64,000 nt of DNA, taken from contig JBIQLG010000007.1 of the NCBI GenBank assembly GCA_044464485.1, forward strand, positions 62,001-126,000, given 5' to 3'. Position 1 is the first letter of the stretch, and each line of letters starts with the position of its first letter. A model generated the notes under the pieces. The model ran no database searches. It was given only the letters and a program-made list of their open reading frames with translations, and was not told the DNA's origin. The translations under genes and the position numbers were made by a program. This stretch comes from Terrimesophilobacter sp044464485 (lineage in GTDB: Bacteria > Actinomycetota > Actinomycetes > Actinomycetales > Microbacteriaceae). This document shows, one piece after another, positions 1 to 8,202 of the stretch.

Positions 1-7
1 ACTCAAG
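1..7. promoter_or_regulatory. Right half of a HAIR operator (HspR site)
   Basis: The window opens with ACTCAAG, exactly the right arm of the HAIR consensus CTTGAGT-N7-ACTCAAG bound by HspR. It lies 41 bases before the dnaK start, and hspR is the fourth gene of the operon, so autoregulation is expected. The left arm would lie before base 1 and cannot be seen. Confidence 0.7.
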
Positions 8-47
8 TCTGAGATTTTGACTTTTTGTGAGAAGGAGAAAAGAGCGC

Positions 48-1913
48 ATGGCTCGAGCAGTAGGAATTGACCTTGGAACGACCAACTCCGTCGTCTCTGT
101 CTTGGAAGGCGGGGAGCCAACGGTCATCGCCAACGCTGAAGGATTCCGCACGACGCCCTCCGTCGTCGCGTTCACGAAAGACGGTGAAGTTCTCGTCGGA
201 GAGACCGCGAAGCGGCAGGCCGTCACCAACGTCGACCGAACCATTTCGAGTGTCAAGCGGCACATGGGCACCGACTGGAAAACCGAGATCGACGGCAAGA
301 AGTACACTCCGCAGGAGATTTCCGCTCGTATCCTCGGCAAGCTCAAGCGCGACGCCGAACAGTACTTGGGCGAGCCGGTGACGGATGCCGTGATCACGGT
401 TCCCGCGTACTTCAACGACGCCGAACGCCAGGCCACGAAAGAGGCCGGCGAGATCGCGGGCCTCAACGTGCTGCGCATCATCAACGAACCGACGGCCGCC
501 GCACTCGCGTATGGCCTCGACAAGGGCAAGGAAGACGAACTCATCCTCGTCTTCGACCTCGGCGGCGGAACGTTCGACGTATCCCTGCTCGAAGTGGGCA
601 AGGACGACGACTTTTCGACGATTCAGGTGCGTTCCACCTCGGGTGACAATCGCCTCGGCGGCGACGACTGGGACCAGCGCATCGTCGACCACCTGATCAA
701 GCAGTTCAAGGAGACGACCGGCGTGGACGTCTCGAAAGACAAGATCGCCAAGCAGCGACTCAAGGAGGCCGCGGAGCAGGCCAAGAAGGAGCTCAGCTCG
801 TCGATGAGCACCAACATCCAGCTTCCCTACCTCTCCCTCACCGAGAGCGGCCCGGCGAACCTCGATGAAACGCTCACACGCGCGCAGTTCGAGAAGATGA
901 CGAGTGACCTGCTCGACCGCACGCGGAAGCCGTTCCAGGACGTCATCAAGGAGGCGGGAATCAAGGTCTCCGAGGTCGCGCACGTCGTGCTCGTCGGCGG
1001 ATCCACGCGTATGCCTGCCGTCGTCGAACTCATCAAGAAGGAGACCGGCGGCAAAGAGCCCAACAAGGGCGTGAACCCGGATGAGGTGGTCGCTGTCGGC
1101 GCCGCGCTCCAGGCCGGCGTTCTCAAGGGCGAGCGCAAGGACGTTCTGCTCATCGACGTCACCCCGCTGAGCCTTGGAATCGAAACCAAGGGCGGCATCA
1201 TGACGAAGCTCATCGAGCGCAACACCGCCATCCCGACCAAGCGGAGCGAAACGTTCACTACGGCGGATGACAACCAGCCGTCGGTGGCCATTCAGGTGTT
1301 CCAGGGCGAGCGTGAGTTCACGAAGGACAACAAGCAGCTCGGAACCTTCGAGCTCACGGGAATCGCACCCGCACCGCGCGGCGTCCCGCAGGTCGAAGTG
1401 ACCTTCGACATCGACGCCAACGGTATCGTGCACGTCTCCGCAAAGGACAAGGGCACCGGCAAGGAGCAGTCGATGACGATCACCGGCGGCTCATCGCTCG
1501 CCAAGGAAGACATCGACCGCATGATCCGCGACGCAGAAGAGCACGCGGCGGAGGACAAAGCCCGTCGCGAAACTGCCGAAATGCGCAACTCGGCGGAACA
1601 GCTCGTATTTTCTACCGAGGGACTGCTCAAGGACAACGACGACAAGCTGTCTGACGATGTGAAGTCCGATGTTCAGGCGGATGTCGACGCGCTGAAGGCT
1701 GCGCTCGCTGGGGAAGACGACGACGCGGTGAGCACCGCGTTCGACAAACTCAACGAGAGCCAGCAGAAGATCGGCGAGGCCCTCTACCAGCAGAGCCAGA
1801 CGGCGGACGCCACGGCTGCGGACTCGGCAACGGGCGAGGAAGCGTCGGCAGATGACGAAGACATTGTCGATGCCGAAGTTGTGGACGACGAGCCTGAAGG
1901 TGGCAAGAAATAG
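48..1913 (+). CDS. dnaK: Hsp70 chaperone DnaK
   Basis: This is the ATP-dependent Hsp70 chaperone, which works in the cytoplasm with DnaJ and GrpE. The 621-residue protein begins MARAVGIDLGTTNS, the phosphate-1 signature, and carries the other actin-fold signatures (VFDLGGGTFDVSLL near residue 170 and VLVGGSTRMPAV near 315). A substrate-binding domain and an acidic C-terminal tail (EDIVDAEVVDDE) follow. The ATG at 48 is chosen over a GTG at 27 because AAGGAG sits about ten bases before it and because the family starts MARAVGID. It is first in dnaK-grpE-dnaJ-hspR-clpB, downstream of a HAIR half-site. Length and signatures are typical. Confidence 0.98.
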   Translation: MARAVGIDLGTTNSVVSVLEGGEPTVIANAEGFRTTPSVVAFTKDGEVLVGETAKRQAVTNVDRTISSVKRHMGTDWKTEIDGKKYTPQEISARILGKLKRDAEQYLGEPVTDAVITVPAYFNDAERQATKEAGEIAGLNVLRIINEPTAAALAYGLDKGKEDELILVFDLGGGTFDVSLLEVGKDDDFSTIQVRSTSGDNRLGGDDWDQRIVDHLIKQFKETTGVDVSKDKIAKQRLKEAAEQAKKELSSSMSTNIQLPYLSLTESGPANLDETLTRAQFEKMTSDLLDRTRKPFQDVIKEAGIKVSEVAHVVLVGGSTRMPAVVELIKKETGGKEPNKGVNPDEVVAVGAALQAGVLKGERKDVLLIDVTPLSLGIETKGGIMTKLIERNTAIPTKRSETFTTADDNQPSVAIQVFQGEREFTKDNKQLGTFELTGIAPAPRGVPQVEVTFDIDANGIVHVSAKDKGTGKEQSMTITGGSSLAKEDIDRMIRDAEEHAAEDKARRETAEMRNSAEQLVFSTEGLLKDNDDKLSDDVKSDVQADVDALKAALAGEDDDAVSTAFDKLNESQQKIGEALYQQSQTADATAADSATGEEASADDEDIVDAEVVDDEPEGGKK

Positions 1914-1915
1914 AG

Positions 1916-2557
1916 ATGACAGCCGAAAAGGACAAGAAGAAGAAGGACACATCGTCCCCGCACACCGGAGATGAGCGCACGTCGGTGGAATCGGCGGGTG
2001 AGGCTACGGAACCCATCATTCGCGATAAACGGCGGATAGATCCGGAGACCGGTGAAGCTCGTGAAACTGCGGAGGCTTCCGAAGAACTGCTGACCGACGA
2101 TGATCTCGAGAAACTGCTCGAATCGCCGGAGCCGGTGCAGGATGCCTCGTCGGAACACCTGAACGACCTCAAACGGGTTCAGGCGGAATACGCCAACTAT
2201 CGCAAGCGTGTCGACCGTGATCGCTATCTCGCCAGGGAGGTAGCGATCGCGGAAGTGATGTCGGGGGTGTTGCCGGTGCTGGACGATCTGGATCTGGCGC
2301 ATGCACACGGCGACCTTGAAGGCAGCCCGCTCGACCTCGTGGCCCAGAAGATTCGCACCGTATTCGGTCGATACGGCCTTGAGAAAATCGGCGCTGTCGG
2401 CGAGCCCTTCGATCCAAAGCTCCACGAAGCGATCGCGCAATTGCCGACCAAGGACGTCACAGTCGATACGATTGCCGACGTGGTACAGCCCGGTTACCGA
2501 CTTGGCGAGCGACTGTTGCGGCCGGCGAAGGTTGCTGTCTCCGTTCCTGAGGACTAA
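1916..2557 (+). CDS. grpE: Nucleotide exchange factor GrpE
   Basis: GrpE releases ADP from DnaK to reset the chaperone cycle. The protein has 213 residues. Its first ~80 are charged, low-complexity and probably disordered (KDKKKKDTS, EEASEELLTDDD). The GrpE core follows, with the dimerising helix (LKRVQAEYANYRKRVDRDR, ~87-105) and the conserved C-terminal beta segment (PFDPKLHEAI, VVQPGYRLGERLLRPAKVAV). The ATG lies two bases after the dnaK stop, so translation is probably coupled. The stop is two bases before the GTG of dnaJ. Confidence 0.96.
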   Translation: MTAEKDKKKKDTSSPHTGDERTSVESAGEATEPIIRDKRRIDPETGEARETAEASEELLTDDDLEKLLESPEPVQDASSEHLNDLKRVQAEYANYRKRVDRDRYLAREVAIAEVMSGVLPVLDDLDLAHAHGDLEGSPLDLVAQKIRTVFGRYGLEKIGAVGEPFDPKLHEAIAQLPTKDVTVDTIADVVQPGYRLGERLLRPAKVAVSVPED

Positions 2558-2559
2558 CT

Positions 2560-3528
2560 GTGGCGAGTCAGGACTGGTTCGACAAGGACTTCTACAAGGT
2601 CCTCGGTGTGTCCAAAGACATTTCTGCTGCGGACTTGAAGAAGACCTATCGCAAGCTTGCGCGAAAATACCATCCCGATTCCAACCCGGGAGATGCCAAA
2701 GCGGAAGCGAAGTTCAAGGAGATCAGCGAAGCGCATGCCGTGCTTTCCGATCCGGAACAGCGCAAAGAATATGATCAGATTCGTGCCATGGGCCCCGGAA
2801 TGCCGAGATTTGCGGCAGGCGGTCACAACGGCGGATTCGAGGACGTCTTCGGTGGGATGTTCGGCGCGGGCCAGCGAACGCGCTCGCAACCTGGCGGATT
2901 CGAGGACATCTTCGGCAGCATGTTCGGCGGCGGATTCGGCCAGTCTTCGGGAGGATTCCGCGGCCAGGGTGGACCGACGAAGGGCCGCGACATCACCGCG
3001 TCGATCACACTGGACTTTGTCACGGCCATCAAGGGTGATACCGCCCGAATTCAGGCGGCCGGAGGCAAACCCATCAGCGTGCGAATCCCTGCCGGAGTCG
3101 CGGACGGCCAGAAGATTCGGCTGAAGGGCAAGGGCGAACCGAGCATGGACGGTGGCGCTCCCGGCGATCTGACCCTCACCGTCACCGTTCGTAAGCATCC
3201 CGTTTTCGAGCGTGACGGTCTCAACCTTCGTGTTGATGTACCGGTCACGTTCGTCGAGGCCACTCTCGGAGCAACCATCGAGGTTCCTACCCTCGGCGGC
3301 GAACCGGTGAAGCTTCGGATTGCTCCGGGAACCCCGAGCGGGCGGATTCTGAGGGTGAAGGGTCGGGGCGTGACGACCCCGAAAGGCTCGGGGGACCTCC
3401 TGGCTGAAGTGGTGATCGCCGTCCCCGGGCATCTGACCGCGGACGCCAAGAACCACCTCGAAAAATTCGCGAAGGCGATGCCGACGGAGAACCCGCGCGC
3501 AGAACTGATTGCGAGGGCGAACGAATGA
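2560..3528 (+). CDS. dnaJ: J-domain co-chaperone DnaJ, zinc-finger-less (CbpA-like)
   Basis: This Hsp40 delivers clients to DnaK and stimulates its ATPase. Of 322 residues, the J domain (~10-75) has HPD at 38-40. A Gly/Phe linker (~85-140) contains a near-duplicate, GGFEDVFGGMFG and GGFEDIFGSMFG. Two beta-sandwich client-binding domains follow (~145-320). The protein has no cysteine at all, so the four CxxCxGxG zinc repeats of classical DnaJ are absent; by architecture it is type B/CbpA-like although it sits in the dnaJ position. The GTG start is two bases after grpE, and the stop overlaps the hspR start (ATGA at 3525-3528). Confidence 0.93.
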   Translation: MASQDWFDKDFYKVLGVSKDISAADLKKTYRKLARKYHPDSNPGDAKAEAKFKEISEAHAVLSDPEQRKEYDQIRAMGPGMPRFAAGGHNGGFEDVFGGMFGAGQRTRSQPGGFEDIFGSMFGGGFGQSSGGFRGQGGPTKGRDITASITLDFVTAIKGDTARIQAAGGKPISVRIPAGVADGQKIRLKGKGEPSMDGGAPGDLTLTVTVRKHPVFERDGLNLRVDVPVTFVEATLGATIEVPTLGGEPVKLRIAPGTPSGRILRVKGRGVTTPKGSGDLLAEVVIAVPGHLTADAKNHLEKFAKAMPTENPRAELIARANE

Positions 3529-3941
3529 TGGATGGGAACTCCCCCCTCTTTGCCATAGCCATTGCCGCCGAACTGGCGGGATTGCACCCGCAGACGCTTC
3601 GGCAATACGACCGCATGGGACTCGTGAGCCCCAAACGGACCGCGGGCCAGTCCCGGCGATATTCGATGCGGGATGTTTCTCAGTTGCGGGAGATCGCGCG
3701 ACTGAGCGCCGAGGGGGTGAGCCTCGAAGGCATCCGAAGGGTTCTTGAGCTCGAAAACCACGTCGAGGAGCTCGAGGCTCGCGTGCGGGAGCTCGAACGC
3801 GCCCTCGCGGACGAGTTGCTCACGCGTCCGGGCCGCCGAGTTTTCGCTGCAGGAGAATCCGGCGACGTGGTTTCCTTACGCGCCGGTACCAGGGCGCAAC
3901 GCAATACCCAACTGGTCGTGTGGCGACCGAAGATGTACTGA
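3525..3941 (+). CDS. hspR: Heat-shock repressor HspR (MerR family)
   Basis: HspR binds HAIR inverted repeats and represses the dnaK operon, commonly with DnaK as corepressor. The 138-residue protein has an N-terminal MerR-type winged helix (IAAELAGLHPQTLRQYDRMG at ~15-34, then RTAGQSRRYSMRDV) and a coiled coil rich in E/L/R (~80-103). ATG at 3525 overlaps the dnaJ stop; a second ATG at 3528 is an alternative, but GAGGG at 3513-3517 spaces better to 3525. The HAIR arm at base 1 fits autoregulation. Confidence 0.94.
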   Translation: MMDGNSPLFAIAIAAELAGLHPQTLRQYDRMGLVSPKRTAGQSRRYSMRDVSQLREIARLSAEGVSLEGIRRVLELENHVEELEARVRELERALADELLTRPGRRVFAAGESGDVVSLRAGTRAQRNTQLVVWRPKMY

Positions 3942-3962
3942 TTCAGAGTTCAGGAGAAAGTG

Positions 3963-6110
3963 ATGGCAAACATGCAGGGCGCGCCCGCGCCGAACGAGGA
4001 GCCCAAGAGCGCCCTCGAACAGTACGGGGTGGATCTCACGGAGATCGCGCGCACAGGGAAACTCGACCCCGTGATCGGCCGCGATGCCGAGATCAGGCGG
4101 GTGAGCCAGGTGCTCACGCGCCGCACGAAGAACAACCCCGTGCTCATCGGAGAGCCGGGTGTCGGAAAGACGGCTGTCGTCGAGGGACTCGCCCAGCGCA
4201 TCATCGCCGGCGACGTAGCTGATTCGCTGAAAGGCAAGCGGCTTGTCGCACTCGACCTCGCCGCGCTCGTCGCGGGCGCAAAATACCGTGGAGAGTTCGA
4301 GGAGCGCCTGAAGGCGGTGCTCAAGGAAATCAACGATGCGGATGGCCAGATCATCACGTTCGTCGACGAACTGCACACCCTCATGGGCGCCGGCGGCGGT
4401 GAAGGTTCCGTTGCCGCGGCGAACATGCTCAAACCCATGCTTGCACGCGGAGAGCTCCGGCTCATTGGCGCGACGACACTGGACGAGTACCGCGAATTCA
4501 TCGAAAAGGACGCCGCTCTCGAACGTCGGTTCCAGCAGGTGTACGTGGGAGAACCGAGTGTCGAAGACACGATTGCGATTTTGCGCGGCCTCAAAGAGCG
4601 TTACGAAGCACACCACAAGGTTGCCATCGCCGACACCGCGCTGGTTGCCGCCGCCGCGCTCAGCAATCGCTACATCTCCGGAAGGCAACTGCCTGACAAA
4701 GCCATCGACCTGATTGACGAGGCCGCGAGCCGCTTGCGCATGGAGATCGACTCGGCCCCCGTCGAGATCGATGAACTCCGTCGCAACGTTGACCGCCTGA
4801 AGCTTGAGGAGCTCGCGCTCAAACGTGAGAAGGATGACGCAAGCAAGGCACGATTGCAGAAGCTGCGCGACGACCTCAAAGAAAAGAGCGCCGCGCTCGA
4901 CGAACTTCAGAAGCGCTGGGAACACGAGAGGGCATCCCTCAACCGGGTTGGAGAACTCAAGGGAAAGCTCGACACGCTTCGCATGCAGGCCGACCGCGCA
5001 CAACGCGAAGGCAACCTCGAGCTTGCTTCGCGCCTGCTTTACGGGGAAATCCCGGTGATCGAACGCGAGCTTGCCGATGCCGAGAAGTCGGAGGCCGAAA
5101 CTCCGCTCATGGTCAACGACCAGGTTTCGGCGGAGGATATCGCGGCGGTTATTGCCGCGTGGACCGGAATCCCAGTGGGTCGCCTGCTTCAGGGTGAAAC
5201 CGAAAAGCTCCTGCACCTGGAATCTGAACTCGCCAAACGCATCGTTGGGCAGAAGCCAGCGGTCGCCGCCGTGGCCGACGCCGTTCGGCGCAGTCGAGCG
5301 GGTATCGCCGATCCGTCGAGGCCGACCGGCTCGTTCCTGTTCCTCGGACCGACGGGTGTCGGAAAGACGGAGCTCGCAAAAGCGCTCGCCGAGTTCCTCT
5401 TCGACGACGAGAAGGCGATGATCCGTATCGACATGAGCGAGTACGGCGAGCGCCATTCGGTCGCTCGACTGCTGGGAGCCCCTCCCGGCTACATCGGTTT
5501 CGAACAGGGAGGTCAACTCACCGAATCGGTTCGGCGACGGCCATACTCCGTCGTGCTCATGGATGAGGTCGAGAAGGCACATCCCGACGTTTTCGACGTG
5601 CTGCTTCAGGTTCTCGATGACGGACGGCTCACGGACGGCCAGGGCCGCACCGTGGACTTTCGCAACGTCATCCTGATTCTGACCTCGAACCTTGGCAGTC
5701 AGTTCCTCGTCGACCCCGACCTGAGTTGGGATCAAAAGCAGGATGCGGTGCGAGGCATGGTGCGTCAGGCATTCAAGCCGGAGTTCGTGAATCGGCTGGA
5801 CGATATCGTCATCTTCTCCCCGCTTTCGGTGGACGATCTCAGCCAAATCGTCGAACTGTATGTCGATAAGCTCGAGCACCGGCTGGCGGAGCGGCGCCTG
5901 GGACTCGCGGTCACGCCCAACGCTCGAGCCTGGCTCGCGGAACGCGGTTACGATCCGATTTACGGTGCACGACCTCTGCGCAGGCTCATGCAAACCGAAA
6001 TCGACGACCGACTTGCACGGGCGCTTCTGGCAGGAACCGTTCGGGACGGCGACACCGTTTTGGTGGAATTGGCGGATGACGGCGAGAGCCTGACCGTGAC
6101 CAGCAGTTAG
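3963..6110 (+). CDS. clpB: AAA+ disaggregase ClpB, lacking the N-terminal Clp_N domain
   Basis: ClpB extracts polypeptides from aggregates together with DnaK. The first AAA+ module carries Walker A GEPGVGKT (~63-70) and is followed by a middle coiled coil (~265-370, RLKLEELALKREKDDASKARL) and a second AAA+ module with GPTGVGKTE and VLMDEVEKAHPDVFDVLLQ. At 715 residues it is about 140 shorter than usual, because the protein starts just before the first module (LEQYGVDLTEIARTGKLDPVIGR) and the two Clp_N repeats are missing. ATG 3963 is preferred to GTG 3960 because AGGAG at 3952-3956 spaces better. It follows hspR by 21 bases and ends the heat-shock operon. Confidence 0.93.
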   Translation: MANMQGAPAPNEEPKSALEQYGVDLTEIARTGKLDPVIGRDAEIRRVSQVLTRRTKNNPVLIGEPGVGKTAVVEGLAQRIIAGDVADSLKGKRLVALDLAALVAGAKYRGEFEERLKAVLKEINDADGQIITFVDELHTLMGAGGGEGSVAAANMLKPMLARGELRLIGATTLDEYREFIEKDAALERRFQQVYVGEPSVEDTIAILRGLKERYEAHHKVAIADTALVAAAALSNRYISGRQLPDKAIDLIDEAASRLRMEIDSAPVEIDELRRNVDRLKLEELALKREKDDASKARLQKLRDDLKEKSAALDELQKRWEHERASLNRVGELKGKLDTLRMQADRAQREGNLELASRLLYGEIPVIERELADAEKSEAETPLMVNDQVSAEDIAAVIAAWTGIPVGRLLQGETEKLLHLESELAKRIVGQKPAVAAVADAVRRSRAGIADPSRPTGSFLFLGPTGVGKTELAKALAEFLFDDEKAMIRIDMSEYGERHSVARLLGAPPGYIGFEQGGQLTESVRRRPYSVVLMDEVEKAHPDVFDVLLQVLDDGRLTDGQGRTVDFRNVILILTSNLGSQFLVDPDLSWDQKQDAVRGMVRQAFKPEFVNRLDDIVIFSPLSVDDLSQIVELYVDKLEHRLAERRLGLAVTPNARAWLAERGYDPIYGARPLRRLMQTEIDDRLARALLAGTVRDGDTVLVELADDGESLTVTSS

Positions 6111-6117
6111 CGGTCAC

Positions 6118-6135
6118 GACGCTGGAACCAGCGTC
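6118..6135. terminator. Bidirectional terminator-like hairpin
   Basis: GACGCTG-GAAC-CAGCGTC forms a perfect 7-bp stem with a 4-base loop, between the convergent ends of clpB (6110) and the oxidoreductase (6137). There is no T-run on either side, so intrinsic termination is inferred only from position and stem. Confidence 0.5.
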
Positions 6136-6136
6136 A

Positions 6137-7126
6137 TCAGGCCAATTTCGGAATCACCTCGCGTTCAAACAGCTCGATGCCGCTTCGGTCGTAAGCAGCT
6201 TCGGGAAAGTAGTGGATCGCGTACTCGAGCCCGAGGTCCTTGAGTTCGCGAAGCTTGTCGACCACCTGCTCGGGCGTTCCCACCGCGGCAGAGCCTTCGT
6301 AATCGCGCAGGTATTGCGCGGCCTGTGCCGAGCCGAGGAAAGGTTCGACGCGGGCGCGAACCACATCGAGTCGGCGTTGCACATCCGCCGGTGTCTCGCC
6401 GACGACGGACATGAAGTTCGTGCTGCGAACGATGCGCGCGAAGTCGGTTCCCACCTGGCCGCAGTGTGCGCGAAGCAGTTCGCTTTTGCGCGCGAAGACC
6501 TCGGCCTTGCCGCCGCCGAAATTCGTGTAGTCGGCGTACTTCGCCGCAATGCGCAGCGTCACTTTCTCGCCGCCGCCGGCGATCCAGACCGGGATGCCGC
6601 CCTGCTGCAGCGGAAGCGGTCGAACGATGGCTCCGTCGACGTCGAAGTGTTTGCCGTGCAGGGTGGCTTTGCCGGTGCGCCACGCGCGCTGCATGATCTG
6701 AACGCCTTCATCCAACTGCTGGAGGCGTTCGCCGTCGCGGGGGTATCCGTAGCCGTATGCGCGCCACTCGTGCTCGTACCATCCGGCTCCGATACCCATT
6801 TCTACCCGGCCGCCCGAGATGATGTCCACGGTGGCGGCGACTTTCGCGAGGTATGCGGGATTTCGGTAGCCGATGCACGTGCACATTTGTCCGAGCCGAA
6901 CGCGCTTCGTCGTCGCGGCGAATGCCGACATGAGCGACCAGGCTTCGTGCGTGGCTTCCTCGGTGGGAATCGGCACTGTGTGGAAGTGGTCGTACACCCA
7001 AATGGATTCCCAGGGGCCGTTCTCCGCATGGGCGGCCACGTCACCCATCACCGACCATTGCTGTGCGGGGTCGATGGTTACCAGATCGTGGCGCCAGCCC
7101 TGGGGCACGAACATCCCGAATCTCAT
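6137..7126 (-). CDS. LLM-class (luciferase-like) oxidoreductase, probably F420-dependent
   Basis: The protein is a flavin/F420-type oxidoreductase of the bacterial-luciferase fold; the substrate is unknown. It has 329 residues in one TIM-barrel domain. Typical features are the start MRFGMFVPQG, WVYDHFH near 43, the TTKRVRLGQMCTCIGYRNPAYLAK stretch at ~72-95 (family form: LGxxVxxxxxRxPxxLAK), GGRVEMGIGAGWYEHE near 105-120, and VWIAGGGEKVTLRIAAKYADYTNF. These features match actinobacterial F420-dependent LLM proteins better than FMN-type alkanal monooxygenases, but cofactor choice cannot be proved here. Its start overlaps the threonine aldolase stop by four bases (7123-7126), so it is probably the last gene of the minus-strand operon. 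Confidence 0.85.
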   Translation of the reverse strand: MRFGMFVPQGWRHDLVTIDPAQQWSVMGDVAAHAENGPWESIWVYDHFHTVPIPTEEATHEAWSLMSAFAATTKRVRLGQMCTCIGYRNPAYLAKVAATVDIISGGRVEMGIGAGWYEHEWRAYGYGYPRDGERLQQLDEGVQIMQRAWRTGKATLHGKHFDVDGAIVRPLPLQQGGIPVWIAGGGEKVTLRIAAKYADYTNFGGGKAEVFARKSELLRAHCGQVGTDFARIVRSTNFMSVVGETPADVQRRLDVVRARVEPFLGSAQAAQYLRDYEGSAAVGTPEQVVDKLRELKDLGLEYAIHYFPEAAYDRSGIELFEREVIPKLA

Positions 7127-8190
7127 GCGGCGAGTTCCTTTCTGATTGCGGCAACGAATGCGTCGATGTCGTCCTCAGTCGTGTCGAACGAACACATCCA
7201 GCGGACCTCTCCTCTGGCAGCATCCCAGTCGTAGAAGCGGAAGGATTCGCGAAGGCGGTCCGCGGCACCCGGTGGAAGGATTGCGAAGACCGCGTTCGCG
7301 GTAGTTTCTTGCGCGAAACCGAGGCCCGTGATGGAACCGGCCGCAATGGCGTCCTCGAGTGAACGGCGCAAGTGAGCGGCCATGGCATTTGAATGGCTGG
7401 CAGAGCGCAGCCAAAGATCGCCTTCGAACAACGCGAGGAACTGGGCAGAAAGGAAACGCATTTTCGACGCAAGCTGCATGTTGAGCTTGCGCAGATACTG
7501 AAGTCCGTGCGCAGCGTCGGGATTCAGCGCGATGATCGCTTCGCCGAAGAGCATGCCGTTCTTTGTTCCGCCGAAGCTCAACACATCGACACCCGCATCC
7601 GTCGTGAAATCCCGGAGACCAACCCCGAGAGCTGCCGCAGCGTTGGCGATACGGGCACCGTCGACGTGCACGGTCATTCCCCTGGCGTGCGCGTGATCCG
7701 TGATCGCCCTGATTTCCTCGATCGAGTAGAGGGTTCCGAGCTCTGTCGTCTGCGTGATGCTGACCGCGAGCGGTTGCGCGCGATGTTCGTCGCCCCAGCC
7801 CCACGCTTCGCGGTCGATAAGCTCGGGGGTGAGCTTGCCATCCGGGGTCTCGATCGGGAGCAGTTTGAGACCGCTCACACGCTCGGGCGCGCCGGCCTCG
7901 TCGGTATTGATGTGTGCGGTCTTCGCGCAGATTACGGCTCCCCAGCGCGGCATCATGGCGGTGAGGGCAGTGACGTTGGCACCTGTGCCATTGAAGACGG
8001 GGAAGGTTTCCGCGCTGTCGCCGAAGTGGTGCTTCATCACCAACTGCAGTTGATCGGTGTAAACATCACCGCCGTAGGCAACCTGGTGGCCATCGTTGGC
8101 ATCGGCAAGTGCGCCGAGAATCTCCGGGTGCACACCCGCATAGTTGTCGCTTGCAAAACCTCGGAGCTGGGGATCATGGAGTCGAGTCAC
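7123..8190 (-). CDS. PLP-dependent low-specificity threonine aldolase / beta-eliminating lyase
   Basis: It probably cleaves L-threonine or allo-threonine to glycine and acetaldehyde. The 355-residue fold-type-I PLP enzyme has NGTGANVTAL (cofactor phosphate region, ~67-76), HVDGARIANAAAALG near 170-184, and the Schiff-base lysine in SFGGTKNGMLFGEA near 203. The GTG at 8190 is preceded by AGAGGA about eight bases upstream. It starts 12 bases after the ABC permease and overlaps the LLM gene by four bases, so all four genes may be co-transcribed. Another beta-hydroxy amino acid substrate is possible. Confidence 0.87.
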   Translation of the reverse strand: MTRLHDPQLRGFASDNYAGVHPEILGALADANDGHQVAYGGDVYTDQLQLVMKHHFGDSAETFPVFNGTGANVTALTAMMPRWGAVICAKTAHINTDEAGAPERVSGLKLLPIETPDGKLTPELIDREAWGWGDEHRAQPLAVSITQTTELGTLYSIEEIRAITDHAHARGMTVHVDGARIANAAAALGVGLRDFTTDAGVDVLSFGGTKNGMLFGEAIIALNPDAAHGLQYLRKLNMQLASKMRFLSAQFLALFEGDLWLRSASHSNAMAAHLRRSLEDAIAAGSITGLGFAQETTANAVFAILPPGAADRLRESFRFYDWDAARGEVRWMCSFDTTEDDIDAFVAAIRKELAA

Positions 8191-8202
8191 TCACCAATCC
8201 TC

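Noticed and set aside
3..1433. Long open frame antisense to dnaK
   Set aside because: It has no ribosome site or family resemblance and mirrors the strong codon bias of dnaK; such shadows are usual at high G+C.
3876..5993. 705-codon open frame antisense to clpB
   Set aside because: The plus strand encodes an unmistakable ClpB over the same bases; the antisense product resembles nothing.
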